This document shows positions 35,933 through 44,304 of a DNA stretch of 45,884 bases, in pieces (the stretch's first letter is position 1; the number at the start of each line of letters is the position of its first letter). Under the pieces are notes generated by a model. That model searched no databases and was not told the DNA's origin. It worked only from the letters and a program-made list of their open reading frames with translations. The position numbers were made by a program, and so were the translations under genes. The stretch is from Fusobacterium sp. DD2 (GTDB lineage Bacteria > Fusobacteriota > Fusobacteriia > Fusobacteriales > Fusobacteriaceae), in NCBI RefSeq assembly GCF_018205345.1, contig NZ_JADRHM010000011.1, positions 1 through 45,884 on the forward strand. Direction: 5' to 3'.

Positions 35933-36170
35933 AAAAATCATACTTGAAATGCAAGAAAATAAAAATATCGAAATCACTGTTAATGGTGAAATAAAGTTAA
36001 CAATAGAAAAAAAAGAAAGAACAATTAAGGCAGACGACATCTATATGTTATTAGATCATTCCCCTGGTGATAAGTATTCAATAGAAATTGTAAATAAAAA
36101 AGGCATTGATAAACCAGTCATTGAATTTTTTAGCGACTTATTAAATGATATTACAGAACAACTGCCTTAA
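35925..36170 (+). CDS. Small partner protein of the PHP-ATPase, 81 aa, unknown
   Basis: The start codon lies inside the end of the ATPase gene (ATGGATAA overlap), behind AGAGG, so the two are translationally coupled. The protein is acidic at its C-terminus, has a beta-rich start (IEITVNGEIKLTIEKKE) and no recognised motif. Tight coupling suggests that it is a subunit, sensor or inhibitor of the ATPase. I do not recognise a family. Confidence 0.7.
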   Translation: MDKKIILEMQENKNIEITVNGEIKLTIEKKERTIKADDIYMLLDHSPGDKYSIEIVNKKGIDKPVIEFFSDLLNDITEQLP

Positions 36171-36171
36171 A

Positions 36172-36255
36172 GAAAATGTTTTAATTTTTGATGATTTATT
36201 TGATTCTGGTGCTACACTAACCGCAGTGTGTAATGAATTTAAAAACAAAAAATAA
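36172..36255 (+). pseudogene. Phosphoribosyltransferase C-terminal remnant
   Basis: Two bases after the preceding stop, the frame reads ENVLIFDDLFDSGATLTAV, then CNEFKNKK and a stop. The VLIFDD-x3-SGATL piece is the PRPP-binding motif of ComF-like phosphoribosyltransferases. The rest of the enzyme is missing, so this is a deletion remnant fused behind the defence operon. Confidence 0.65.
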
Positions 36256-36259
36256 AAAA

Positions 36260-36409
36260 ATGTCTGAAGAGGCTGATGTAGGTTTTATGATTTGGAATAA
36301 ACTAAGCGAGGGAACTCTAAATAATATGGTAAATATGCTAGTTCAAAAGAAAAATGTTTGCTTATTCCTTCATCATGAAAACCAAGTGGTAATATTAAAT
36401 AATAGCAAT
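36260..36409 (+). pseudogene. Remnant of a 'GFMIWxxxSxGTLNN' protein
   Basis: The frame gives EADVGFMIWNKLSEGTLNN and a following NVCLFLHHENQVVIL. This resembles the end of small nucleotide-hydrolase or SLOG-like proteins that follow phosphoribosyltransferases in some bacteria. It runs without a stop into the terminator of the fic gene, so its true end is lost. It may originally have followed the phosphoribosyltransferase remnant. Confidence 0.45.
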
Positions 36410-36436
36410 AAAGGCTGTTGGAAACCAACAGCCTTT
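36410..36436. terminator. Bidirectional terminator between the defence operon and fic
   Basis: AAAGGCTGTTGG and CCAACAGCCTTT form a perfect 12-bp stem with a 3-base loop, five bases from the fic stop. On the minus strand it is followed by ATTGCTATTATTT. Confidence 0.8.
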
Positions 36437-36441
36437 AAAAT

Positions 36442-37671
36442 CTATATAATACTTTTTATTTCATCACTTACAACTCTTGTTAAAGGTTTCTTATTAACAG
36501 TGGTAATTAAACCAAGATCAGTTAAGTTATTTAAATATTTTCGTAAAGTTCTAACTGACTTCATTCCTTCTATATATCTTAACAATTCCTCATCAGTCAA
36601 TGGATTTTGTTTAGCAAAGATATAGTTTTGCATATAAATATATAGTGCATCTGCTTCAATTTCATCAAGATTTTTTTCTTTTTTCAATTTTTTTAAATAA
36701 TCCTTTGCATAATCAAGTTGCAGCCTTTTATCTTTCAGCATCTCAATTATACTTTCCTGACCATTGAGAATAAACTCCAACATACCAAGAACAAAAAATG
36801 TCAATTCTCCCTTATTACGTGGAGATGATGTTTCTTTAAAAAGATTTGAATATTTATTTTTATCTCCAAAAATACTGTAAGAGAGTGAAAGACCTGTAAA
36901 TATATCAATTTTACGTGCTAAATACATTGAAAATAGAAATCTTCCAAATCTTCCATTTCCATCATAAAAAGGGTGAATATATTCAAAATAGTAATGAACT
37001 ATAGATGCCTTTATAAGAGATGGAACATCTTTTCTATTCATAAATTCTATAAGTTCTTCTAAATGCTTTATAATAAGTTCTTCTGAGGAATCACCAGTAT
37101 GGACATTACTCATACCACTGTGTATATATACTCCTTCTTTTCTAAATAGCTTTCCATCCAGCTCATTTTCTGGATTTTTTAATATATCCTCTGCAAAAAT
37201 ATCGTCATACATCTTTCTTACTTCTTCTGGAAAATCAATTGTTTCTATATTCCCTTTAGTAATCTGAATATATTTATTTACTATTCCAGAAAATCTAGTA
37301 GTCTTACGAGATGTCATACTTTCATATATATCTTTTTTAGTGGAGTGAACCCCTTCAAGCCCATTTGTCTTTACGATCTCATTTGACATAATATCAATAA
37401 TGCAAGCCTGGTGTGCAGCATTTGGCAACTTACTGCTGATTTCCATAATCTTTTTACTATTTAAAAATATTTTTTCCTGTTTCATTAAAAGTTCACTTAC
37501 AGGAAGACAAAAAAGCTTATACTCCTCCTGAGTCACTTTATTCCCCTTTAATACAGGATAAATTTTTAATTCGGTATTATATGCACATGGATTATTGATT
37601 CTAAGAGCATATTCCTTATCTATATCCTGCTTTTTATAGTATAACTTTTCGAGAGCTTCATACTTTGTCAT
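36442..37671 (-). CDS. Fic-family protein with C-terminal winged helix, 409 aa
   Basis: The core motif HPFYDGNGRFGR (about residues 234-245) is a full Fic active site, HxFx(D/E)GNGRxxR, which transfers AMP or another nucleotide to proteins. The inhibitory helix motif [S/T]xxxE[G/N] appears before the core as TNGLEG near 100, so activity is probably self-restrained. The last about 65 residues look like a winged helix (LLRYIEGMKSVRTLRKYLNN). Stand-alone Fic proteins of this build are reported in anti-phage defence. It is transcribed towards the PHP-ATPase operon and ends at a shared terminator. The start follows AGGAGGTGC. Confidence 0.88.
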   Translation of the reverse strand: MTKYEALEKLYYKKQDIDKEYALRINNPCAYNTELKIYPVLKGNKVTQEEYKLFCLPVSELLMKQEKIFLNSKKIMEISSKLPNAAHQACIIDIMSNEIVKTNGLEGVHSTKKDIYESMTSRKTTRFSGIVNKYIQITKGNIETIDFPEEVRKMYDDIFAEDILKNPENELDGKLFRKEGVYIHSGMSNVHTGDSSEELIIKHLEELIEFMNRKDVPSLIKASIVHYYFEYIHPFYDGNGRFGRFLFSMYLARKIDIFTGLSLSYSIFGDKNKYSNLFKETSSPRNKGELTFFVLGMLEFILNGQESIIEMLKDKRLQLDYAKDYLKKLKKEKNLDEIEADALYIYMQNYIFAKQNPLTDEELLRYIEGMKSVRTLRKYLNNLTDLGLITTVNKKPLTRVVSDEIKSII

Positions 37672-37770
37672 ACTGCTGCACCTCCTGTTTTTTTACATAT
37701 TCTATATATAAATTATATATCATAATGTAAAAAAGTCAATTTTTTTACACATTAATTAGTATTTTTATTA

Positions 37771-37806
37771 TAATAATGTATAATTATTGCTTTTTATACA
37801 TTATTA
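37771..37806. repeat. Perfect 13-bp inverted repeat upstream of fic
   Basis: TAATAATGTATAA (37771-37783) and TTATACATTATTA (37794-37806) are separated by ten bases. It may be an operator for fic or a hairpin. The stretch 37672-37883 otherwise holds the fic promoter region and the terminator below. Confidence 0.5.
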
Positions 37807-37834
37807 TTCCAAATATTGACTTTTATTTGTAAAA

Positions 37835-37866
37835 AAAATCAGAGCAACATACATCACTCTGATTTT
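37835..37866 (-). terminator. Terminator after the UDP-glucuronate epimerase gene
   Basis: AAAATCAGAG and CTCTGATTTT give a 10-bp stem with a 12-base loop. On the minus strand it runs into eight T residues. Confidence 0.85.
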
Positions 37867-37883
37867 AATCTATATTCTTCTAT

Positions 37884-38978
37884 CTATAATTCCACCTTGT
37901 AAAACTCTTTATACCACTGAGCAAACTTTCTTAGTCCTGTTCTCAGATCTGTTTGTGGTTTAAATCCAAAGTCACGTTCAAGGGCACTTGTATCAGCATA
38001 AGTTACAGGTACATCTCCTGGTTGCATAGGTACAAGCTTTTTATGAGCTTCAAAGTCATAATCATGAGGTAATACCTCTGCTCTTACCAGTTCTTCCTGA
38101 AGGATTGTCACAAAATCAAGCAGGTTTTCAGGACTGCTGTTTCCTATGTTATACACTGAGTATGGAGGTATTGGAAGTCCATCTTCTCCATTTTTTCTAA
38201 CTGGTGCACTTTGCATTATACGTTTTATTCCCTCTACTATATCATCTACATATGTAAAGTCACGTTTACAGTTACCATAGTTAAATATCTGGATATTTTC
38301 TCCCTTTATGAGCTTATTAGTAAATCCAAAATATGCCATATCTGGACGTCCTGCAGGACCATACACTGTAAAGAATCTAAGTCCTGTTGATGGGATATTA
38401 TATAGTTTTGAATAAGCATGTGCCATTAGCTCATTGCTCTTTTTAGTAGCTGCATACAGTGATACTGGATTGTCCACCTTGTCATCTGTTGAATAAGGTA
38501 CTTTCTTATTAGTTCCATATACAGATGATGAAGATGCATATACAAGATGCTCTACACCTTTCCCATCATCATATGAGTGTCTGCAAGCCTCTAGAATATT
38601 ATAGAACCCAATTATATTAGCCTCTATATAGGCATCTGGATTGGATATAGAGTAACGTACTCCTGCCTGAGCAGCAAGGTTTACCACTACCTGAGGTTTA
38701 AACTCCTCAAATATCTTATCAATTAAATCTCTATCTGCTATGCTTCCCTTTACAAATTTCCAAGTTGAATCTTTATGATTTGCTGCTTCTTTTTGGATCT
38801 CTTCCAATCTCCACTCTTTTATTCTCACATCATAGTAGTCATTAACACTGTCTATTCCTATGATATTTACGGATTTCTGAGTTTTTAAAAGTTCCAGTAC
38901 AAGATTTGATCCAATAAATCCTGCAGCTCCTGTAACTAATATATTTTTCCCCTCTAAGTTAATATTTTTATCTAACAT
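37884..38978 (-). CDS. UDP-glucuronate 4-epimerase, 364 aa
   Basis: This extended SDR converts UDP-GlcA to UDP-GalA for capsule or O-antigen. The cofactor loop TGAAGFIGSN, the VNLAAQAGVRYSI stretch near 98 that is typical of GlcA epimerases, SSSSVYG near 147 and catalytic YAATK near 173 are all present. GPAGRPDMAYF near 208 is a further hallmark. The ATG at 38978 is used because it has AAGGAG eight bases upstream; a GTG nine bases earlier lies within that site. It directly follows the UDP-glucose dehydrogenase gene that makes its substrate and shares its transcript. Confidence 0.9.
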   Translation of the reverse strand: MLDKNINLEGKNILVTGAAGFIGSNLVLELLKTQKSVNIIGIDSVNDYYDVRIKEWRLEEIQKEAANHKDSTWKFVKGSIADRDLIDKIFEEFKPQVVVNLAAQAGVRYSISNPDAYIEANIIGFYNILEACRHSYDDGKGVEHLVYASSSSVYGTNKKVPYSTDDKVDNPVSLYAATKKSNELMAHAYSKLYNIPSTGLRFFTVYGPAGRPDMAYFGFTNKLIKGENIQIFNYGNCKRDFTYVDDIVEGIKRIMQSAPVRKNGEDGLPIPPYSVYNIGNSSPENLLDFVTILQEELVRAEVLPHDYDFEAHKKLVPMQPGDVPVTYADTSALERDFGFKPQTDLRTGLRKFAQWYKEFYKVEL

Positions 38979-38996
38979 ATTATCCACTCCTTTGGA

Positions 38997-40475
38997 TTAG
39001 TCTCTTCTAAACAAATCTCTTGAATATACCTTCTCTTGAACGTCATCAAGGCAACTATCATATCTGTTAGCTATTATACTTTGGCTAAGCTCTTTAAATT
39101 TAGCAAGGTCATTTACCACTTCACTTCCAAAGAATGTAGTACCATCTTCAAGTGTTGGTTCATAGATAATTACTCTTGCACCTTTAGCCTTTACTCTTTT
39201 CATTACTCCCTGAATAGATGATTGACGGAAGTTATCTGAATTGGATTTCATAGTAAGACGATATACTCCTATTACTACCTCTTTTTCCTTAGACTCACAC
39301 CATGTACTGTTTGGTCCATATCCTCCAGAAAGCTCTAATACACGGTTAGCTATAAAGTCCTTTCTGGTTCTATTTGATTCAACTATTGCTGACATCATGT
39401 TTTGTGGTACATTGTCATAGTTAGCAAGAAGCTGTTTTGTATCCTTTGGAAGACAGTATCCACCATAACCAAATGATGGGTTATTGTAGTGAGAACCTAT
39501 TCTTGGGTCAAGGCATACTCCATTTATGATGTCTACAGTGTTTAATCCCTTCATTTCAGCATATGTATCAAGCTCATTGAAGTAACTTACCCTTAAAGCA
39601 AGATATGTGTTTGCAAATAGTTTTACAGCCTCTGCTTCAGTAAATCCCATAAACAGTGTATCTATATTCTCTTTTATTGCTCCTTCCTGAAGAAGTGCTG
39701 CAAATGTATGAGCTGCTTTTACTATTTTTTCATCTTTTTTGTCCATTGATACTATAATACGTGATGGATAAAGGTTATCATAAAGTGCCTTTGATTCACG
39801 TAAAAACTCTGGACTGAATATTATATTTTGTGTTCCATATTTTTCTCTTACTGACTCTGTATAACCTACTGGAATAGTAGATTTGATAATCATTATTGCA
39901 TCTTTATTTACTTTTAATACCTCTTCTATTACAGATTCTACTGCTGAAGTATCAAAGTAGTTTCTCTTTGGATCATAGTTAGTAGGTGCTGCAATTACTA
40001 CAAAGTCTGCATTTTTGTATGCTGATGCACCATCTAATGTTGCTACAAGATCTAATTCTTTTGTAGCTAGATACTCCTCTATATAGTCGTCCTGAATAGG
40101 AGATTTTTTACTGTTTATCATCTCTACCTTTTCAGGAATAATATCTACTGCTGTAACGTGATTATTTTGAGCAAGCAATACTGCAAGTGAAAGCCCAACA
40201 TATCCTGTTCCTGCCACAGCTATATTAAGCGGTGAACATTTCTCAAACTGTGGTCCTTTTACCTCTTCTACAAATAAAGATACAGGTTCAAATCCAAGTA
40301 CCTCTCCTAAGCTTTCTAACTGCTGAATAGATGGAACATAATCTCCAGTCTCAAGTCTGCTTAGGATTCCTCTATTCATTCCTGTTCTATCTGCAACTTC
40401 CTGTTGTGTAAGTTTCTTTTCTTTTCTTTTTTCTACTACTATTTTCCTCAAAAGTGCTTCAGACAATTTTTTCAT
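38997..40475 (-). CDS. XRE helix-turn-helix fused to UDP-glucose 6-dehydrogenase, 492 aa
   Basis: Residues 9-66 are an XRE/Cro-type DNA-binding domain ([20 protein letters not shown]). From about 82 a complete nucleotide-sugar dehydrogenase follows: [33 protein letters not shown], and the active cysteine in [12 protein letters not shown]. The enzyme part should oxidise UDP-glucose to UDP-GlcA for the epimerase downstream. Fusion with a DNA-binding domain suggests that the enzyme senses its substrate or product and controls its own operon. A TGAC-N9-GTCA dyad lies over the likely promoter. An eight-codon open frame (MKFNEKIV) overlaps the start codon. Confidence 0.9.
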   Translation of the reverse strand: MKKLSEALLRKIVVEKRKEKKLTQQEVADRTGMNRGILSRLETGDYVPSIQQLESLGEVLGFEPVSLFVEEVKGPQFEKCSPLNIAVAGTGYVGLSLAVLLAQNNHVTAVDIIPEKVEMINSKKSPIQDDYIEEYLATKELDLVATLDGASAYKNADFVVIAAPTNYDPKRNYFDTSAVESVIEEVLKVNKDAIMIIKSTIPVGYTESVREKYGTQNIIFSPEFLRESKALYDNLYPSRIIVSMDKKDEKIVKAAHTFAALLQEGAIKENIDTLFMGFTEAEAVKLFANTYLALRVSYFNELDTYAEMKGLNTVDIINGVCLDPRIGSHYNNPSFGYGGYCLPKDTKQLLANYDNVPQNMMSAIVESNRTRKDFIANRVLELSGGYGPNSTWCESKEKEVVIGVYRLTMKSNSDNFRQSSIQGVMKRVKAKGARVIIYEPTLEDGTTFFGSEVVNDLAKFKELSQSIIANRYDSCLDDVQEKVYSRDLFRRD

Positions 40476-40559
40476 TAAATTTCATCTCTTTCCCCTTGTG
40501 ATATTTTAAATAACATAATTTTTATATTCTCCTGATATTAATAAATATTTTTATTATTT

Positions 40560-40576
40560 TGACGTCTTAAATGTCA
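40560..40576. promoter_or_regulatory. TGAC-N9-GTCA dyad, candidate operator of the XRE-dehydrogenase gene
   Basis: TGACGTCTTAAATGTCA lies in the 230-base divergent region, overlapping a possible minus-strand promoter (TTGTGA, 17 bases, TAATAA). It is the best dyad symmetry there and a plausible binding site for the XRE domain. The match to any known operator is unproven. Confidence 0.4.
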
Positions 40577-40645
40577 CAAAAGTTTAATTATCTTTTAAAA
40601 TAAATCTTTCTTTCCATCTGTTCACAGTAGTTAACATTACTTCTG

Positions 40646-40674
40646 TTACAAAATCTGTGCAAGTGACTTATCAT
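40646..40674 (+). promoter_or_regulatory. Possible promoter of the replication-initiator-like gene
   Basis: TTACAA, a 17-base spacer and TATCAT lie 33 bases before the start codon. Both boxes are imperfect. Confidence 0.35.
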
Positions 40675-40706
40675 ATATAAAAGGAAACAGATATAAAGGA
40701 GGAGCT

Positions 40707-41798
40707 ATGGCTATTTTAAAAATAAAAAAGAGAAAAGATCTATTTGTACAAATTGACAAGAAAACTTTGGAGGATAAAAATCTATCATTTAAGGCTACTG
40801 GACTTTTAGCATATCTAATGGGAAGACCTGAAGACTGGAAGATAATACCATCTCACCTGGAAAAGTGTAAAACTGACGGATTAAGCTCTATTAAAAGTGC
40901 TCTGTTAGAATTAAGAAGAAATGATTACTGCCACTATTTCGAAGTTAGAGAAAAAGGTATCATCAAAGAAACCTTCTACTATGTTTTTGAAATTCCCACT
41001 CCTTACAGTGATGATATGTTAATGGAAATACTTGAACATTTTAAAGATACATCTGAACCTGTTACAGTAAATTATAAAGCTGCAAAAACAAAATCAGAAA
41101 ATACAACTCCAGAAATAAAAGAACAAGATAATGAAGTTAAACCTGAGAATCAATTTTCATCACAACCAGAAATTGAAAAACCATTAGTGGATAATCCGTT
41201 AGCGGATAAACCGTTAGCAGAAAAACCGCTAACGGAAAATCACCCACTACTAATAATAGATAGTACTAATAACAGAGTTAGTAATAAAAGAGATACTAAA
41301 GAAAGAATTACTAATAACAGAACTACTACTAAAGAAACTAATAAAGAAAGTAGTAGTAGCCTTTATAGTTTTCTTGATGAAGATAAATACCCTAGAATTA
41401 ATGAGGCAACTATCAAAAATATCAGAAATAATATTCAAGATTTAACTGAAGATAGATTTAAAACTTTGTACCTTTTGACTGAGGAGTATGTCCTGTCTGG
41501 TAAAGGGAATAATTTTAATGCTATTTTATACAAAGCTCTTAAAAATGAGTGGAGTTTTAAAGCACCAGTACGTAAAGAAACAGAAAGTGTTCTAAGTGAA
41601 GATAAGAGAAAATGGCTATCTAGATACAGTGGAATTACTACCAACAAGACCCTTAAAAAAGAGATAGAAGGTATAATCTGTGAGATTCCTATTGAAGAGC
41701 TTCGTAAAAATAGAAGTGTTCTTTCTTCTATGGATACTTTCCAGTTTAAGATGTTTTTAATTTCTCTTAAATCTAGATGCAGAGCTACGAGAGGGTAA
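40707..41798 (+). CDS. Replication-initiator/replisome-organiser-like protein, 363 aa
   Basis: Residues 1-95 (LSFKATGLLAYLMGRPEDWK, then KTDGLSSIKSALLELRRNDY) are the winged-helix of phage and plasmid replication proteins. A long low-complexity linker follows (about 125-225) with repeats such as NPLADKPLAEKPLTENHP and many asparagine/threonine/arginine residues. The C-terminal part (about 228-363) is a helical DnaD-like region. In phages such genes often contain the replication origin in their own linker. No integrase, relaxase or other phage gene is nearby, so this is an orphan. The ribosome site is AAAGGAGGAG. It is one of the few plus-strand genes here. Confidence 0.7.
   Translation: MAILKIKKRKDLFVQIDKKTLEDKNLSFKATGLLAYLMGRPEDWKIIPSHLEKCKTDGLSSIKSALLELRRNDYCHYFEVREKGIIKETFYYVFEIPTPYSDDMLMEILEHFKDTSEPVTVNYKAAKTKSENTTPEIKEQDNEVKPENQFSSQPEIEKPLVDNPLADKPLAEKPLTENHPLLIIDSTNNRVSNKRDTKERITNNRTTTKETNKESSSSLYSFLDEDKYPRINEATIKNIRNNIQDLTEDRFKTLYLLTEEYVLSGKGNNFNAILYKALKNEWSFKAPVRKETESVLSEDKRKWLSRYSGITTNKTLKKEIEGIICEIPIEELRKNRSVLSSMDTFQFKMFLISLKSRCRATRG
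41196..41235. repeat. Iteron-like repeats and 10-bp inverted repeat within the replication-like gene
   Basis: CCGTTAGCGG (41196-41205), a related CCGTTAGCAG (41211-41220) and CCGCTAACGG (41226-41235) are spaced 15 bases apart. The outer two are exact inverted copies. They encode the PLAxKPL repeats but are GC-rich for this region. Confidence 0.6.
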
Positions 41799-41806
41799 AA
41801 GAAAAA

Positions 41807-41847
41807 AGGCTGTATAAGCCTATAAAATTATAGAATTATAACAGCCT
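41807..41847. terminator. Terminator shared by the replication-like gene and rmlB
   Basis: AGGCTGT and ACAGCCT with ATAA/TTAT pairing inside form a long stem. On the minus strand it is followed by six T residues and so ends the rmlAB transcript; on the plus strand CATTTTATCTT follows. Confidence 0.65.
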
Positions 41848-41856
41848 CATTTTATC

Positions 41857-43011
41857 TTATTTATCTACGTTTTTTACCCAATCCTGATTATTCAGATACC
41901 ATCTGATAGTAAGCTCTATTCCCTTTTCAAATGGTGTCTCAGGATACCAGCCAAGTTCTGTTGCTATTTTAGTTGGGTCTATTGCATATCTTGCATCATG
42001 ACCTAATCTGTCCTGAACATACTCTATAAGGTCATAACTGATGTTTTGGATATCAGTTTGAAGAGTCTTTTGATATTCAGGTTCCGTAGTCATTATTCTT
42101 GCTATGGTATCTATGGTGAGTTTAACTATATTAATATTTTTTTCTTCATTAAAACCACCTATATTATAGACTTCTCCAACTTGTCCATTATTGATTACCA
42201 TATCTACTGCTTTATTATGGTCTCTTACATAAAGCCAGTCTCTTACATTGGCTCCATCTCCGTAAACTGGAAGTTTCTTACCAGCAAGAATATTTTTAAT
42301 GATAAGAGGTATCAGTTTTTCTGGGTACTGATATGGTCCATAGTTGTTAGAGCATCTTGTGATGTTAACAGGTAGTTTGTAAGTATGATAATATGCCATA
42401 ACTATCATATCAGCTGATGCTTTTGATGCTGAGTATGGTGATCTTGGATCCAGTGGAGTTGTTTCAACAAAGAAATCATCTCCATAAGTTTGTAGATTTT
42501 TTCTTCCTTCTACCACTTTTTTTACTTTTTCATCTAAAATCAGCTCTACAGCTTCACTGTAATCTCTTTTTAAAGAGCCATAAACCTCATCAGTAGATAT
42601 CTGAAGATACTTTTTCCCCTCTCTGTAGACAGGATACCCTTTATCATCATATCCTGTTGTCCAGAATTTTTTAGCCACATCAAGAAGATTTTGTGTTCCT
42701 AAAATATTAGTTTCTAAAAACACTCTAGGTCCTGTGATACTTCTATCTACATGAGATTCTGCAGCAAAGTTAACTACATAATCTATATCATATCTTGTAA
42801 ATATATCCTCTACAAGCTCTTTATTCGCTATATCTCCATGTACAAAATCTATCTTATGTTCATCTATCTCTTTTTGTATATTTTCTTTATTTCCAGCATA
42901 TGTAAGCTTATCAAGGACTACTATCTCAATATCTTCGCATTTCTCAAGCATATATTTTACAAAGTTAGTCCCTATAAAGCCTGCTCCTCCTGTTACTAAA
43001 TAAGTTTTCAT
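41857..43011 (-). CDS. rmlB: dTDP-glucose 4,6-dehydratase, 384 aa
   Basis: It makes dTDP-4-keto-6-deoxyglucose. The cofactor loop VTGGAGFIGTNFV, NFAAESHVDRSI near 83, ISTDEVYG near 140, catalytic YSASKASADM near 193 and NNYGPYQYPEKLIPLI near 217 are all the classic RmlB motifs. It is slightly longer than usual because of an insert near residues 115-165. It follows rmlA after one base and starts behind GAGGAG. No rmlC or rmlD is in the window, so the final sugar (rhamnose or another deoxyhexose) is open. Confidence 0.95.
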   Translation of the reverse strand: MKTYLVTGGAGFIGTNFVKYMLEKCEDIEIVVLDKLTYAGNKENIQKEIDEHKIDFVHGDIANKELVEDIFTRYDIDYVVNFAAESHVDRSITGPRVFLETNILGTQNLLDVAKKFWTTGYDDKGYPVYREGKKYLQISTDEVYGSLKRDYSEAVELILDEKVKKVVEGRKNLQTYGDDFFVETTPLDPRSPYSASKASADMIVMAYYHTYKLPVNITRCSNNYGPYQYPEKLIPLIIKNILAGKKLPVYGDGANVRDWLYVRDHNKAVDMVINNGQVGEVYNIGGFNEEKNINIVKLTIDTIARIMTTEPEYQKTLQTDIQNISYDLIEYVQDRLGHDARYAIDPTKIATELGWYPETPFEKGIELTIRWYLNNQDWVKNVDK

Positions 43012-43881
43012 CTATATCTCCTCACTGATATCAACCAGGTATTTTCCATAATCTGATTTCAGAAGTGGTTTAGCAAGAGTCAAAAGTCTCTCTTTAGTTA
43101 TCCAACCATTTCTATAGGCAATCTCCTCTATACAGGCAACATAGTTCCCCTGTCTTTCCTGGATTGTTTCTATAAAGTTGGAAGCCTGCAGAAGATTCTT
43201 ATGAGTTCCTGTATCAAGCCATGCAAATCCTCTTCCTAAAAGATTTACTTTTAGACTTTTCTCCTCCAGATACATCCTATTTATATCTGTAATCTCAAGT
43301 TCTCCTCTTCCACTTGGTCTGACTTTTTTAGCTTTTTCAACTACTGTATTATCATAAAAATAGAGTCCAGGTATTGCAAATTTAGATTTTGGATTTTGAG
43401 GTTTTTCCTCAATTGATAGTACATTCATATCCTTATCAAATTCAACAACACCATAATCATTGGCATTTTTTACTGCATAGCCAAAAATCTGAGCTCCTTT
43501 TGTTAAACTTGCTGATTTTCTAAGAAGAGCTGTAAAAGATTGTCCAAAGAATATATTATCTCCAAGAATAAGTGCAACACTTTCATTTCCAATAAACTCT
43601 TCTCCAATTAGAAAAGCCTCAGCAAGTCCATTTGGTTCTTCCTGAATAGCATATTCTATACTCATTCCTATATCACTGCCATTCTCTAAAAGCTCTTCAA
43701 AACACTTAATATCTCTAGGTGTAGAGATTATTAGTATCTCTCTTATTCCAGCCAGCATAAGTACTGATAAAGGATAATATATCATGGGTTTATCATATAT
43801 TGGAAGTATCTGCTTTGATACACTTCTTGTAAGAGGATATAGCCTTGTTCCACTTCCTCCAGCTAATATAATTCCTTTCAT
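43012..43881 (-). CDS. rmlA: Glucose-1-phosphate thymidylyltransferase, 289 aa
   Basis: [16 protein letters not shown] (residues 3-18), [16 protein letters not shown] near 23 and the LGDNIFFG stretch near 105 identify RmlA, which joins glucose-1-phosphate and dTTP. The length is standard. Its ribosome site AAAGGAG lies only 10 bases from the end of the 54-bp repeat array, so any promoter of its own must lie in or beyond the array. A 40-bp copy of its first codons survives at 33382-33424. Confidence 0.95.
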   Translation of the reverse strand: MKGIILAGGSGTRLYPLTRSVSKQILPIYDKPMIYYPLSVLMLAGIREILIISTPRDIKCFEELLENGSDIGMSIEYAIQEEPNGLAEAFLIGEEFIGNESVALILGDNIFFGQSFTALLRKSASLTKGAQIFGYAVKNANDYGVVEFDKDMNVLSIEEKPQNPKSKFAIPGLYFYDNTVVEKAKKVRPSGRGELEITDINRMYLEEKSLKVNLLGRGFAWLDTGTHKNLLQASNFIETIQERQGNYVACIEEIAYRNGWITKERLLTLAKPLLKSDYGKYLVDISEEI

Positions 43882-43904
43882 CTCTTCTTCTCCTTTACTT
43901 ATCT

Positions 43905-44304
43905 CGAAATCGTTCGAAAACTTTTTTCCCGCCTATGTTTCGTAAAATAGTGAATATTCGAAACCGTTCGAAAACTTTTTTCCCGCCTATGTTTCGTAAA
44001 ATAGTGAATATTCGAAACCGTTCGAAAACTTTTTTCCCGCTTATATTTCGTAAAATAATGAATATTCGAAACCGTTCGAAAACTTTTTTCCCGCTTATAT
44101 TTCGTAATATAGTGAATATTCGAAACCGTTCGAAAACTTTTTTCCCGCTTATATTTCGTAATATAGTGAATATTCGAAACCGTTCGAAAACTTTTTTCCC
44201 GCTTACGTTTCGTAAAATAGTGAATATTCGAAACCGTTCGAAAACTTTTTTCCCGCTTACGTTTCGTAAAATAGTGAATATTCGAAACCGTTCGAAAACT
44301 TTTT
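43905..44304. repeat. Tandem array of 54-bp repeats, 7.4 copies
   Basis: Full units start at 43905, 43959, 44013, 44067, 44121, 44175 and 44229, with a 22-base partial unit at 44283. Each has CGAAACCGTTCGAAAAC, a T-run, CCCGC and TTTCGTAA. The pair TTCGAA-N4-TTCGAA and a GTTTCG/CGAAAC dyad recur in each unit. Differences cluster in one short segment and neighbouring units tend to match, as expected for local duplication. Because 54 is divisible by three, long frames stay open on both strands; these are not considered genes. The array fills the whole space between the Schlafen-like gene and rmlA. Confidence 0.95.

Noticed and set aside
43905-44304. CRISPR array
   Set aside because: There are no unique spacers: the whole 54-base unit repeats, with only small differences, and no cas genes are present.
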